This document shows positions 13,941 to 26,034 of a stretch of 64,000 nucleotides of DNA, piece after piece (position 1 is the first letter of the stretch; each line of letters starts with the position of its first letter). The notes under the pieces are model-generated. The model was not told where the DNA came from and searched no databases. It saw nothing but the letters and a program-made list of their open reading frames with translations. A program made the position numbers and the translations under genes. Origin of the DNA: Orthonyx spaldingii. Lineage: Eukaryota; Chordata; Aves; Passeriformes; Orthonychidae. The stretch covers positions 1-64,000 of the forward strand of contig VZTJ01000553.1 in assembly GCA_013397795.1 (NCBI GenBank). The letters run 5' to 3'.

Positions 13941-16335
13941 CTAACTAGAACTGAATATTGGTACCAAAGTAATCTTTTGTTGCCATAAAAAAATCTCCCA
14001 AAAGTGTGATCCTATGTTTGTGTGGAGATCTGCATATGTAAATCACCTATCATTTTAAGACCCTCAAAATACCTTGATTTTACATCTGTGTCACTAGAGG
14101 ACTGAAAAAGTACATATCGTTTGTGATATTCAGACCTTGAAGTCAAAACTTCAGCTCATGATTGGAAACAAACCACAAAACTCCACAATTAATATTTAAT
14201 TCTGAGTGTCTAACAGAAAACTTATATTTAAAATTTAAGGAAGTACTTTTGACTTTGTCACTTTTCCTCCAGTTAGCATAAAAACCTTATCACCTGTCAT
14301 TCCTCTTGTGTCCTGGACTTCATTCACAAAAGGCTTCAGGTAGTAAACGCCTCCTTAACACTCACATTAATATTGTCTGTCAAAATTTCTGACCTACAAA
14401 CATCTCCTCAGCCATCCTTTGCCGAAACCTGGACATATGGGTAGATTTTAGACAGTATCAGTTTTCTAAGTTCTTCAGTACTTTAGGTTGTGCTTTCAGA
14501 TGTGATGGACTGTTCTGGTTTCAGCTAGGATAGATTTAGTTTCCTTCTTTAGATCTTATCTTGACAGTAATCATCATCTGGGGATTTGAAGATTGAAGGG
14601 TTCCTCCTGCTGATTGTCCCTTTGGTGACCTTCCAAAGCAGTCCTGTATTGGGGATCCCATCACAAAATGCTGAGATCTCTGTGTAAATTGAGGTTGGTA
14701 TATGCTGCTCTGACAGGATGCAATGATAAGTTAGGTGGAGCAATCTTTAAGACTACAGAGTCCACATCTTATAGGGTACGTAGCTTGTACTCTGATAATG
14801 AAATGGTGATCATTAAAAAATCAGTGCCCAACATTACCATTTAGGGGCATAAATATGGTTGAAATAAGATGAGGGAATTTTTTTTTCTTTTATGCTAATT
14901 TATACCTCGCTAAGATGAAAGTACTCCCCCATATCTTAGAAGAATTTAATAATCTATACTGGTTTAAAAAATGTCATATCAAACAATAAACCAAGCTATG
15001 GAAAATCAAAACCAAACAAGCTCCCACCAAAAACTCAACTTTTTTTGAAGCCTCTGCCTCTAGCAATTCTGCAAAAAATACCTAAGAAATAATCCTCTAT
15101 GATTTTCTTGAAAACAATTTTCTTTTAGTGCCTCATGAATGAAAAAAACCTGCTATCTACTCTGTTTGATAGGGTGCACTCTTTTAAACAAGTTGTTAAT
15201 ATTTCTTCCGATGTCCTCTGATTATTGATTTGTTATATAGAAATAGAGAGACTTTTCTTTTTACCACTGTAAACATGCACCATGACAGCTGGGAATTTTT
15301 GCTCACTGGTGTTGTTATACTGTCTTCTGAAAACTGTAACCACAGCAGATTTCATATCACTTGACTCCTAGGAATTTTTGTGCTGTACACTGCTTACCTA
15401 GTTAGACATCATGACTGAAAGCTGACTATTGTACAGACCTACATGTCTCATAATATGAATAGTCCTTTATGCACTACATGTAAAGGAGAGGACTAATAGG
15501 TTAAGAGAGCAAGAGAAGTTTTTGGTAATTTTTTATTTTTCATTGTGTATGTTCTTTTTGCCTTGCTTTTTTTTCTTTCATTTTTTTTTTAATTGGTTTA
15601 AATTTGCAAGGCCTGATTGTAAACATTCACAGTTCCTGCAGAATTTTGGAAAGCAATCCTCTGCTTTTTCCAGAATGTTTTATGGAATGATCTCAATGAA
15701 TGACTCAGCCTTTCTTACTGCTTCTTGTCCACTCAGGTAAAAAGCCATCGTCCAGTAACACCACTGAAAATTCTTCCATATGTCTTATCTTAAGTGTAAG
15801 CTTACTGAGTTGGACACTGCCTCCTTTATCTCTTTCTTAAGTACCATTTATATGTGCAAAGCCATGGGCTTATTTTTTCAGAGGCTCTTGATTTTTGACA
15901 GGTCTCAAACAGTAATATTTGTTAGCCACTCTCTCACTTACAAGTTCTAATAGATGCAAGTCCGTTAAAGCTTCCATTTGCTGCTGGACCATCATTTCCA
16001 GTAAACTGCATTACTAACATTTGGTCAAGAGGGTGAACAAAAATAAAATGGCTGAAACTCAGTTCAGAAATATGTTGTTATAAGGGTAAAAAAAGGTATG
16101 TTATCTAAAAGTGACCGGGGGTTATTATATCTCACTTTATTTTCAGTTAGTGCTCTCCACTGCCAAAGCAAATTTCTTTACTTAAAAACTCCAAAAGAGT
16201 GATAACCCTAAATCTCTATTGAACATCCAAAGCCTTTAAATATTGGAGCAAGTGAACTATGATGAACAATATAAGTGCACCAAATAAAGAAATTACCTTT
16301 TTAGGTGGGTTTTTTAATGCTCTAGAGATCTTCCT
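13941..16335. other. AT-rich unique DNA with one LTR remnant
   Basis: Apart from the LTR start at 14511, no feature was recognised. There are short T- and A-runs (for example near 14878 and 15570) and no supported coding frame. Confidence 0.55.
14511..14552 (+). mobile_element. Remnant of the 5' end of an ERVL-type LTR
   Basis: The sequence begins TGTTCTGGTTTCAGCTAGGA and continues with a TAGATTTAGTTTCCTTCTT block. This is the start typical of a common avian ERVL-type LTR, and the complete copy at 54578-55197 (reverse strand) ends in the matching complement. Similarity fades after about 40 bp. The body may belong to another subfamily, possibly running to about 14760, or may have been lost. 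Confidence 0.5.
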
Positions 16336-16341
16336 TGACCT

Positions 16342-16692
16342 TGTTAGCGTAGAAAAACATAACCACGAAATGGTTATGCTGGTGCTTTTATTGAGAGCGC
16401 TCTCTGGGGACCAGGGGTTCAGACCCAAATCATGATCCTGCCATGGTTTGGAATAGATTTGCTTATATACCCCACCCTTACATAACTGCTATTCAATCAT
16501 ATGTTAATCATCAACTTTAACATTGTTCTATTGTATATACTGTTTGCACCCAAGCATGAGTTTAAGCCCCCTTCCCCACAGTTTCTCAGGATTGTGATTC
16601 CTTTCTCATGATTCTTGTTGTGATTAATTATGTTTATCAAGCAATCATCGCATCATCTACCCTACAGGTGGGTGCCCAGGTGCAGGTTCACA
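16342..16692 (-). mobile_element. Solo LTR, class II (ERVK-like) candidate
   Basis: On the minus strand the element starts TGTGAACCTGCACC and ends CTACGCTAACA. It carries a TATA-like GGTATATAAGC (plus 16461-16473) and a polyadenylation signal AATAAA (plus 16387-16392) in the right order and spacing for a U3-R-U5 structure. Flanks are TGACCT (16336-16341) and TGACTT (16693-16698), a 6-bp duplication with one mismatch, as expected for class II retroviruses. Length is 351 bp. No primer-binding-site sequence follows the sense end, so it is a solo LTR. Its 3' terminus is identical over 20 bp to bases 1-20. The family name is unknown to me; the outer start is inferred from the duplication. Confidence 0.75.
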
Positions 16693-17111
16693 TGACTTTA
16701 GCAGAAACAATGTCCATTACCGTTCCCAAGGCCTATGCTTTTAGAAACATTTTAACCCTATGCTATCAACCTGATCTCTCTGTACAAATACCTGAGAGTT
16801 TGTTTCAAAAAAATATGTTAAGTATTTTTCCTAAAGAAGAAGACAAACTCAGTATTTTTGCACCAGTCAGCTACCAAAAGAAAAGGAAGACCTAGGAGTT
16901 CCTATCAACTCTGAGTGCCCTAGACTTATATTGCAGTTCTGTACCAAGCAAGAACGCATGCACGTAATGCAGCTTATTCAAAATTCACCTCAGTGTGTGG
17001 ACATGGAGTAAATCTGAGGTAGGCAGACTTTACACACACAGATATTTACACAGAGTATTTTCAATGGATTTGTACTGCGTTGCCCCTCAGCCTTGAAGTT
17101 TGTATGTGCCC

Positions 17112-17520
17112 AGAACTATTCAGGTTGGAAAAGATTTCTTTAGGTCAGCAGGTCCCACTGTATTGCTCAAGAAGAGTCAGCAAGGCCAGATTGCCCAGGT
17201 TCAGCTGCATTTTGCATTTCTCTGTAAAAGATCAACAGCAGCTCTGAGCAATCCAGGCCTGTGTTTGACCAACTTCCCCATAAAAAAAAACAATTCCCGA
17301 TGTTCAAAGAGAACCTCCTGTGTTTCAGTGTGTATTTCCTGCTTCTCATACTGACACTTGGTGCCACTGAAAATATTCAGGCTTCATCTTCTTCCTTCTT
17401 GTTAGGTGTTTGCGTGTGCCAGGAAGATCCCTCTGAGCCTTCTTTTCTGTAGTCTAAGAAAATCAGCTCTTTCTCAGCCTCTCCTCTTGAGGAATATCTA
17501 GAAATTCAGGACAGTGACCA
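17112..17520 (-). mobile_element. Old CR1 LINE fragment, 3' region
   Basis: Read on the minus strand this is the end of CR1 ORF2 plus the 3' tail, much decayed. Landmarks on the plus strand are a TTCAGGTTGGAAAAGATTTC block (3' tail) near 17120, then GATGTTCAAAGAGAACCTCC near 17300 and CCCTCTGAGCCTTCTTTTCT near 17430. These follow the order of the CR1 end as I know it from chicken. The fragment is 5'-truncated, as most CR1 copies are, and its reading frame is broken. Confidence 0.75.
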
Positions 17521-18364
17521 CAGAAATCTTCAACTGACCTTCTTACAAATGGCTTGAACTCCAAGGTATATTACTGCAAGTGACAAAGTCCCACAAAAGT
17601 GATTGTTTCTGGTCAAAGCCATATCTGCATTATAAAAACAGGCAGGGGACAGAACAAATTCTGGAAAGATTCAGCGGATAGTTCAATTCGGCTGTTTTCA
17701 TACACTGTTACATGCACTTCTGGAAGTTTGTAAGTATATTCAAGGAGATGAAAATTCTTGTCCAGTTCTATACATTTGTTTTCAGGGACTGATGATGTAG
17801 AGGCTTTTTTGTCTAGCTTTGCAACAGTGCAGTCATGCCAGACCTGAGGGAAATAAATAACTCCTCCTTTGAAGACATAGGTTGTGTTGTCTTATGAAGA
17901 AGCACATGCTTCCTGGGCTGTGGATTGAGTAAAATCCTGACCTGTGCACATCTGGTCTGTGAGGGGGAATAAAACAAGAAATAGGCTTCCAAACGTCTTC
18001 ATTTTATTAGGGCCACCATTTCTTCTAGTGTTTCTCTAACATAATAACATAATAAACTGACATAGAATTACAACAAAAATAGGAAAATAAAATAGCAATA
18101 ATGGTTTTAATTTCATTATGTTTTTTAGCAGTCATTACATTCTCCATTACCAATTGCAATAGAGAAAAAAAAAGTCTGTGGAGTTTGGCCACAGTTACCA
18201 ATTACACTATTTTGGGACAAGACACAGAAAAATTAGTTATTCTGGCTACTTATACTTTGAAGGTTTGGTTCTGCAGTCAAGCCTACCGATCTTGCTTTTT
18301 TTAAAATGAGGAGTCATTTCCCCCTTTTTTTCCATACACCTTGCTAATCTGGCTGAAAACTACT

Positions 18365-18401
18365 TTTTTATTATTATTATTATTTTCATTTTTTTTTTTA
18401 T
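18365..18401. repeat. T-rich / ATT simple repeat
   Basis: Short ATT run followed by poly(T). Confidence 0.85.
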
Positions 18402-19057
18402 TTAATCAATCTTTTATTGCAAAGTTATTTGATTTGAGTAGGGTTTAAGTAGGTACACCAAAAATTCAGAGCCAGCACAGAACAAGCAGCAGAGGCACAT
18501 GATTGCAATTCAGAGAGCAAGCAGAGGTAGCAGTGCTCTGTTAAGGTTGCCTTGGCTGATGAAAAGAAACTGAATCTTTAGAAAGATGCAGAATTGGCAC
18601 AATTAAGGATTTCCTTCCACCAATATCTTTCTCTAGACTTTTGCAAATAAGAATAGTGAGGTTTGGCTTTGAACATGCTCGATTCCCAAGTATTTTTCTG
18701 TATGTACTTTAATTAGTGTACTAATGAAGAACAATGAATGAAGACAGCAAAGTCACCTACAATCAAAGAGAGTTGAGAATAATTTTAAACACTGTCCACC
18801 CATGTTCCTTTCTAATCAAACACAATGGTTTAAATACTTCTCTCAATGATCAGCTTAAAATATGACCTTTTTCTTTCTTGAAGATAGTCAGTCTGCAGGG
18901 ACTTAAAATGAAAATTATGTAAGAAAGAGCATACTAAATTATTGAATAAACTGGAGTGACACATTCAGATGATACAGGAAGACATAGCTCAGATATGACA
19001 ATTTAGATCACCCATACAAGCAATAACTAAGCATGTGTTAACAGTGTTTTGGGGAAA

Positions 19058-19058
<1 letters not shown>

Positions 19059-19090
<32 letters not shown>

Positions 19091-19290
19091 CAAAAAAAAA
19101 AAAAAGGAAAAAGGACAACAAATGAAAACAAACAAAAACCAGCCAAAACTAAAGGAAAGGAATAAACAAAGAGCCAAAATCCCTCAAACAAAAACCAAAA
19201 GAGCAAACAATCCTCCCAAAAAAACCAAACAAAATCAACTTCCCCCCCAAATCACTTCCCTCCCAAAAAAAGACCAAAAGCCATAATTGC
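19059..19290. repeat. Poly(A) run and long A-rich tract
   Basis: Thirty-one consecutive A (19059-19089), then GC, then 14 more A, followed by about 190 bp of A-rich sequence with C and G spacers. Lysine-rich frames on the plus strand and phenylalanine-rich frames on the minus strand are products of this composition. The tract could be the tail of an old plus-strand retroposon, but nothing recognisable precedes it. Run length may also reflect assembly error. Confidence 0.85.
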
Positions 19291-21177
19291 AGAGGAAAAC
19301 ATATGATCTCAAATAAAATATTTAAAAGAACAAGAGCCTTTACACTTTAAAAAGAATTGAGGAGTAGAAAATATTTTGAGCTACTTAAAAAAAAAATTGT
19401 ATTCATTAATAAGTATCAAGTGGAACTTAAAAATAATCAAGCAGCATAACTGAGTTTAAAAAACCAAATAATTCAGTTAGTGGTCTGAATTTCTGAATTT
19501 GCATTGGTACAGTTAAGCTGGGTTTCACTTTTGATTTGTTAAATACTGGCACCTCATACATTATTCAGACAAAAATGGAGGAAGAAAAGCCCTAAGACTA
19601 TGAGACTTCTCTAGAGTTCAGTGTTTTCATTGGGAATCTTTCACTGACTTCAGGGAACACAGAATCAGGTCTCTGAATATGAGTTTGTTTCTGTTTCACG
19701 TGCTGTTTCATGCAGTTTGCATAGAATTGACTTTCTTGACTCTGTGTGGCCCAGAAAAAAACCCAGTTTTGAACAGCATTGTCTTGTAGTTAAGGGGCTT
19801 GCCAGCCTCATTCTTTCACATGCAAAATATGCAAGCTTTGTATATACAAAAATATACAAAGCAACAACCTTCGCCACTACCATTCATGTCAGTAGCATAA
19901 TTTTTATATTTTTGCTTCAACTGTCTGGCACACTTTATGGATCTTCATCTTAAGGCAATTTAAAACAAACAAACCAACAAACCCACAACAAAAGTAACAG
20001 AAAAATAGAATCATGCAGCCTTTTAAAAAATTTGAACTTGACATTTTCAAACAAGATTGGTTTGAAATTCTCTTTTGCTTATTTATCTATATATATATTT
20101 TTTATTTAGTATATTTTGCTAAAAATAAACTTGCACAGGTCCTACTTTAGCTAAACATTTAAAACTTTAGGCACTGAGCAGTGAAGTAACTTGCAACCCT
20201 TAAAAACTGAACCTGTGCAGAACATTATTACATGAAACTTCTGAAGCATAATATAGAAATACTATGTATATCTTAAGCATTTTTAATTTATGCATTCCAC
20301 TATAACATTTACCATAAATATTACATATTATAGTAATTTAATTACATGTTTTTCCAGATAATTATGCTATGTTACAGCATAAATTTAAAGCTTAAACCTG
20401 ATTGGGTCAAAATTTAAATTCAGCAGTTTTATCTGTAAAGCCGTTGCAGCTCCTCTGATGTTTTGTTAAGAGGCTGTGTGTTGATTTTTGTTTGGTGAAT
20501 CACAGAGGGTGATTTAGTACTGTAGTTTCATTAAAAAGAGTTCATAATTAGAGAGACCCTGAATAGTGTCCATTAAGCACACTAAAGAGTGTAAAAAGAA
20601 ATTAATTCTTTCTTCATGCATGACATGCAAAACAGAAGACACAGAGCAGGTGAAAACAACAAGAAAATTAATTTCACAAACCAGTGCTGGCACTTAGTCA
20701 GCATGATTAGAAATAAGATCAGCCCCACAGCAATCTATCAAGATAGTGTTTGTAGGTACTATTCAAAGGTGAATTTGTAAAAAAGATTTCTAGAAAGCTA
20801 ATAAAAATTTAGTATATGCGTGAGCAAAGCAGTATTGCAGAGTAGAAAGCCAAAGATACTAGTTTGAAAAAGTAACAGTGAATGCTGTCATCCTTGATTA
20901 ATCAGAGGCACAAATCAACTTCTCAGTAGTGAATGAAACAAGACTGATACAGGCACTGATTGTGTGTGAAATGCCTTGACAACAAAAAAAAGAAAGTAGG
21001 TCCTGTTTTAAATAATAAGAAGTTGGAAGGCAAAAAGGCCACAACACACTTCTAAATGGTGTTGCTGTACCTGATGTCAGATATTTTACCTACCACAGGG
21101 CAACATATTAAGAAATATTAAAACAAGGTCCAATGCTTAAGAAGGAATGTTTCTCTATTAGATACTCACAGAGTAAA

Positions 21178-21237
21178 AAAAAAAAAAAAGAAATTTAAAA
21201 TAAAAATTAAAATATTTCTTAGAGAAAAAAAAAAAAT
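21178..21237. repeat. A-rich low-complexity tract
   Basis: Two poly(A) runs of 12-15 bases separated by AT-only sequence. Confidence 0.85.
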
Positions 21238-21637
21238 CATCACATGCCTACATCACAAAGTGTTATGCATTAGTCCTAAAATAAAGAGTTGCAATTTAGA
21301 CCACTGCAATCCAAAGCTCTAGAATATAGCAACAACAATTCTGCAGAATGTTTTTAAAGCTATCTTCAGAATGTGCATTTTAATTATACTCATTTACAGT
21401 GCTAGCAGAGTTAAAGATAGAAATCTACTGAAACCACACATCTCTCTATACAAACACACAAGCACCAATCATATGTTCATCAAGAATGTAATTCCTCATG
21501 GGTAATAAACGTGTCTGAAATTGCACCTATGTTCATCATGTTGCAAATCAAAAGTGATCCACTGATCCAACAAAAAAAAAAATCCTTGAAAAAACTATTG
21601 AACTTAAGAGAAAGGTAAGAAGAATGCACACATACAA

Positions 21638-21657
21638 GTGTGTGTGTGTGTGTGTGT
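21638..21657. repeat. (GT)n microsatellite
   Basis: About ten GT units, interrupted after 21657 by ATG. Confidence 0.9.
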
Positions 21658-22515
21658 ATGTGTTTATGTTCAATTGTGAAAGCTGTCACTGTAGGCTGGC
21701 ATATCCCTTTCCAGTTAATGTTTATCTTCCATCTGTATTTAGAATACTGTTAGTAATTCACATAAAAGTCAGATTGTCATTTCTGATCTTCCCCCTTCAG
21801 ACTGCACAGAATGTACAATTATGAATTAACAGTTCAGTTTTAATTCAGATTTTAAGGTAGAAGGTCTAACAAATACAATATCTAATGTAATACAATACTT
21901 TATACATTTAAAATTTATAAGGAATCAATCACAAAAGACCCAGCCCTGTAATATCTGAAGTTTTCTGAGAAACACTATTCTAAAAATTTGAGCTTATTTT
22001 GATTGTAAGTATTATCTCGAGCTAACCATTCAAAGTGCTACTACACCTTCAACTTCTAAAAGCTATGCCTCCAACCTAATAATACTTTTTCAAGCTGCTA
22101 GACAGGTCCAGTGAATTGCATTCCAAACTATTTTGTTTCAAAGCTACAATTCAAGCATCACAAGGCTGATGGAAGATAAATCTATGGCTTTCACTCACAT
22201 CTGTATGTCACAGACCAGTTAGCTTTCCCTTCCGTCTGCATCTGCTCTGTAAAAATCATTCATAGAAGGACAGATTACAAGTGGTTTAGATGAGCAACCT
22301 AGAATAGTTTTTAACATCAGAAAGGAGCTGTTCAAACAGAGCACTCAAAGATTGGCAGCTACATACAATTATGAATGTTCTTAGGCCATTGGATTTTAAG
22401 TATCATTTTAAAACTGACAAACTCTCTTCCCCATTGCAATGATCAGTAAATTAATAACACCACAGGCACTGGGATGGCTTTTATTTTCAGATACACTAGC
22501 CTTGAAATACATACA

Positions 22516-22929
22516 TGTACGTGGCAATGATGAATAAAGACACATGGACCTCCTTCTTGCTTGCTCCACAGAAGATCGTTTATTGCAAAAAATCAAGCCT
22601 TTTTATGCTCCAACAACAAAAAAAAAAGTATGCATTGGCTGCCTGCCACAGAGGTGTTGCTGTTCATGCATCCTTTTACCCAACCAGCTCTTTGATCACG
22701 CAGTGTCCACATGTATTCCTCACCAATCACTGCCCCACACACGAGGTGACCACATGCTAGTCATATGATTTGTTTTCTGTTTCTATAACTTGGTTTTTAG
22801 ATTATGTAGCCTGTTTTTATCTCACTGTTAGCTGAACCTTTCCCAGAGTGCTTTCTGGTGAGCAAGAGTGAACAGAAGTGAACAGGATTTAAAGGCTCTT
22901 ATTTGATAAGGCTTGTCTTGTCTCCCACA
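22516..22929 (-). mobile_element. Solo LTR, class II (ERVK-like) candidate
   Basis: On the minus strand the element starts TGTGGGAGACAAGAC and ends TTGCCACGTACA. A TATA-like CATAAAAAGGC (plus 22600-22607) lies just upstream of the polyadenylation signal GCAATAAACG (plus TTTATT 22579-22584). The short distance between them is typical of a compact retroviral R region. Flanks are CATACA (22510-22515) and CATATA (22930-22935), a 6-bp duplication with one mismatch. The right flank lies in an AT repeat, which weakens that evidence slightly. Length is 414 bp. No internal retroviral sequence is present. Open frames over it are chance. Confidence 0.7.
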
Positions 22930-22935
22930 CATATA

Positions 22936-25736
22936 TATATTCCATGACCATAAGAACACAAAGTGTTCCTTTTAAAATATCACTTCCAGTGATTAAAATG
23001 AATTGTTGACGCCATTTAAAAAATAACATTAGACACATCATATAGAATGTTTTGAATGGAAAAAGTATATATGCCCAATAAAACTTTGTAACCTAAATCC
23101 CAATCCCCAACTCTGAACTTTCTTTATTCTTAGAGGAAGAACTTATGGTATTTGAAGTAGAGATTGATGTTACTCATCCATACCAGTGACTATGGTCAAG
23201 TCTCTTTCACTCATCCTCAAGTAGTAGCTCCATTTAAAGGAAGAATCTCTGTGAACACTCTGAGAAAGGGTGTGTTAGAATTCCTTATGGTTAAGAAGAG
23301 GGACCAAGCTTTTTTTGGATACAGAAACTGATTGTCAGTCAGATATCTCCAGGCCAGCTGTCTCAGTTCAACAGCTTTATCAGCGCTATAAACAGTTATC
23401 AGCACTATCACTTGCTGGTTCCTTTATCAGGAACTTCACTAGGACTGCCACATCTTCACCTCACTATAAGAATGTTTAACTTTGGAGTTATCGAGTGTGG
23501 CTGGTTTCAACGTTATTCAACACCTTCTCCATTCATCACTGGTAGCTTTGCAAATAGGGTGTGGTTCAAGTTGTTCAATGCCCACTCCAGACACAGCACC
23601 CAGGTACAGTCCCTTCTACTCAAAACAGTCTGTTCTATATTTTTTCAAAGCCAGACATACAGAGAGATGAAAAATCCATACAAAGCTGTGTCACAATGAT
23701 GTTGATAATGACGATGATAATAATAAAAATTTTGACTCTTTATTTTCTTTTTTTTTTTTCCCTCCAAATAGCAATTAATGGCCATGATCCACATGTCTAC
23801 ACATATGCATGAAATGAAGCTTGAATGAACCTTTAAAAGGAAGAAGTTGTTAAATATTTATGATATAGAATTACACATACAACACAAAATATTGGTGATA
23901 TCAATCCGTGTATGCATTAACATTTGAGGTCAGTTATCTTACCTTAGCTACTAGCTTTATGTGGCTTTCAGAGGAACGCCTGAATGGAATATATTTCAGA
24001 AAACATGCCTCAGGGTTAAAAAGGATTAGATCACCTCTTTGTATTCACATCAAAGGAAAAAGATTGACTAGAGTGTTCATTTAATTTTTTCCCCTAACAT
24101 TTCAAAGTTGCCTGCTGATTTATTTCTAAATTAAACATATGTATTAATAAAGGTTTAATTCTGCAATCCAAATCACGTTGTTAAAATACATTGATAAATT
24201 ACAAATCAGCTGTACCCAGTATTTTCCCAATCCACAAAGAAGTAACCTCAGTTATAAACCACAAAAGTCAAGAGACTGGTCCTTCACACGTGAGTAAACA
24301 ATCTTATTACTCTCAGTGAGAACACTTACCTGAATAGTCACTCCCGTTCATAAAGAGGAAGCCTCAGACCTAACTCTAGATTTCATTAAGGTCTGCTGTG
24401 AATATCGCCCTTAACTGAAGCATCACACACCATCTAATGTAGAAACACAACATTCCCAAGTTCGGTGACATGCTATCACCTTGCATTAGACGACCTATCT
24501 GGGACTCAGGACTAAAGCATTAACAGTTCCTATCTTCCAGCTCTTAGTTCAGCAATTTAGTGTGCAATTGCCTAGGATAAAAGAAACTAAAACCAAACCA
24601 CAACTCACTCCTTCCTTCCCTCTCTCTCTCTCATTCCATCCCCACACCCCCCCACACCCCCTCTATCAGAACACTACATAGCAAAACCAAACCTGACAAT
24701 TTTTCTATTACAACTCTTATATGAGAAGCTGTTCAGCACTGCTTTGAACAATTTTTAACTTTGTGCAGTAAAGGCTCTCTTTACAGGTGATATAACCTGA
24801 CTGAAGGTAGAAAGCCCCGCAGAGTTGAAGTAAGCATTGCATATTATAAATCACAAAATATTAAATACTTGCTTCTGGTCACAACTAGGATGGCTTCAGG
24901 CCAGAACCACAGAATCTTTCTCAAGAAAAAGTGAAAGAATCAATTGTATCTTTTGTAAAAATCTAGGGAAAGATTCCTCCTAACCCCAAACCAGACTTTT
25001 TTTTTTCTTTAGTTCAAGACACAGTCCACAAATCAGAATGCAATGGCTGTTTGTTATAACAAAAAGGAAAAAGCTGAAACTGACATTACAAGATGATAAT
25101 TAGGAAATTAAGGAACTTATGACTACTTGTGACATTCTAGTTCTCTGAATGAATTAGAATAATTTCCAAGCAATCTCAGCCAAAGATTTCATACTTCTAA
25201 TATGTAAAACAGATTTTTATACAGGAGATCAAGTGTAATGAAAGTCCCGAAAGGAAGGTAGCAACTTGAAACCAAATGATCAAAGACTTTGTAGGCAAAT
25301 AGGGTTAAATATGGCAAAATATGTTTCCTAGCCTTGGCATACAGTAGAGAGCCTCACTAGTGTCTGGATAAGCAGAAGAAAACCTTGTACACAGACCTGG
25401 CTATCTTCCCGGTAAAGTCATATTTGTAAGTGGAGGGCATTGATTGAGATTACAAACAAAAGTGTTCTGGGGGAAGATGGAGTGGATTAGACAGAAAACA
25501 CAGGAGAGACTTTGAAAACAAAAAGTCCACTCCCATATTTACATTTTCCAAATACCATTGATGTATGTGGAAGTAAACATAGACAATAAATTCTCATTCT
25601 CAGGACACATTTCAAGACATCAGTTTAATTATTTCTATCAGTCTCATTTTCCATTGATCTCCCATTTCTGCCTTCTTCAACATAGAAATAATACTTTCCA
25701 TGTTTCCAGCAGTTTTACAAAGCAGGGCTTTTTGTG
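22936..25736. other. AT-rich DNA with one unexplained patch
   Basis: Nothing firm was identified. The region 23210-23640 is richer in GC than its surroundings and has open frames on both strands (for example 64 codons on the minus strand at 23217-23411), with no domain I recognise; it may be an old transposon. A C/T-rich low-complexity tract lies at 24609-24662. Confidence 0.5.
24609..24662. repeat. Pyrimidine-rich / C-rich low-complexity tract
   Basis: CCTTCCTTCC, then (CT)n, then runs of C broken by ACAC. Confidence 0.8.
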
Positions 25737-25740
25737 CACC

Positions 25741-26030
25741 TGATCTGGAGGTACAGGAAAGGCCTTGGCAAGGGGAAAAACAACTACCACTTTCAAAAGC
25801 AGTTACATTCTGTTGTTCATACTGATATCTTAATGGGGACAGTTAACAATGTGTCCAGAGAGTGATAACATGCAACCAATGAACCATGATTGTTTTGTTT
25901 GCTAAAATGTAGAAATAGTGCAAAGTTTTAAGAAACGTTGCACTAGCTTTGTAGCTTTACCATATAAAACCCAGCTTTGTACCAATATGAAATAAAACCC
26001 CCCTCAGTCTTATGTGTGAGACCGGTTGCA
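25741..26030 (+). mobile_element. Possible short LTR with 4-bp flanking duplication
   Basis: The segment starts TGATCTGGAGG and ends ACCGGTTGCA. It has, in order, a CCAAT motif (near 25874), a TATA-like CATATAAAACC (near 25962) and AATAAA (near 25991), the layout of a retroviral U3-R-U5. CACC flanks it on both sides (25737-25740 and 26031-26034), consistent with the 4-bp duplication of class I (gammaretrovirus-like) elements. A 4-bp match is weak evidence and I recognise no family. It could be ordinary DNA with chance motifs. Confidence 0.4.
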
Positions 26031-26034
26031 CACC

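Larger units (their letters stand above)
17521..22509. other. AT-rich DNA with simple repeats, no gene recognised
   Basis: No exon, RNA gene or transposon was recognised apart from the simple repeats listed separately. The stretch around 20380-20600 is less repetitive and could be conserved non-coding DNA, but that cannot be judged from a single sequence. Confidence 0.55.

Noticed and set aside
19035..19286. Lysine-rich 83-codon frame
   Set aside because: Translation of a poly(A) and A-rich tract.
20380..20600. Candidate conserved non-coding element
   Set aside because: Only impressionistic; conservation cannot be seen from one sequence.
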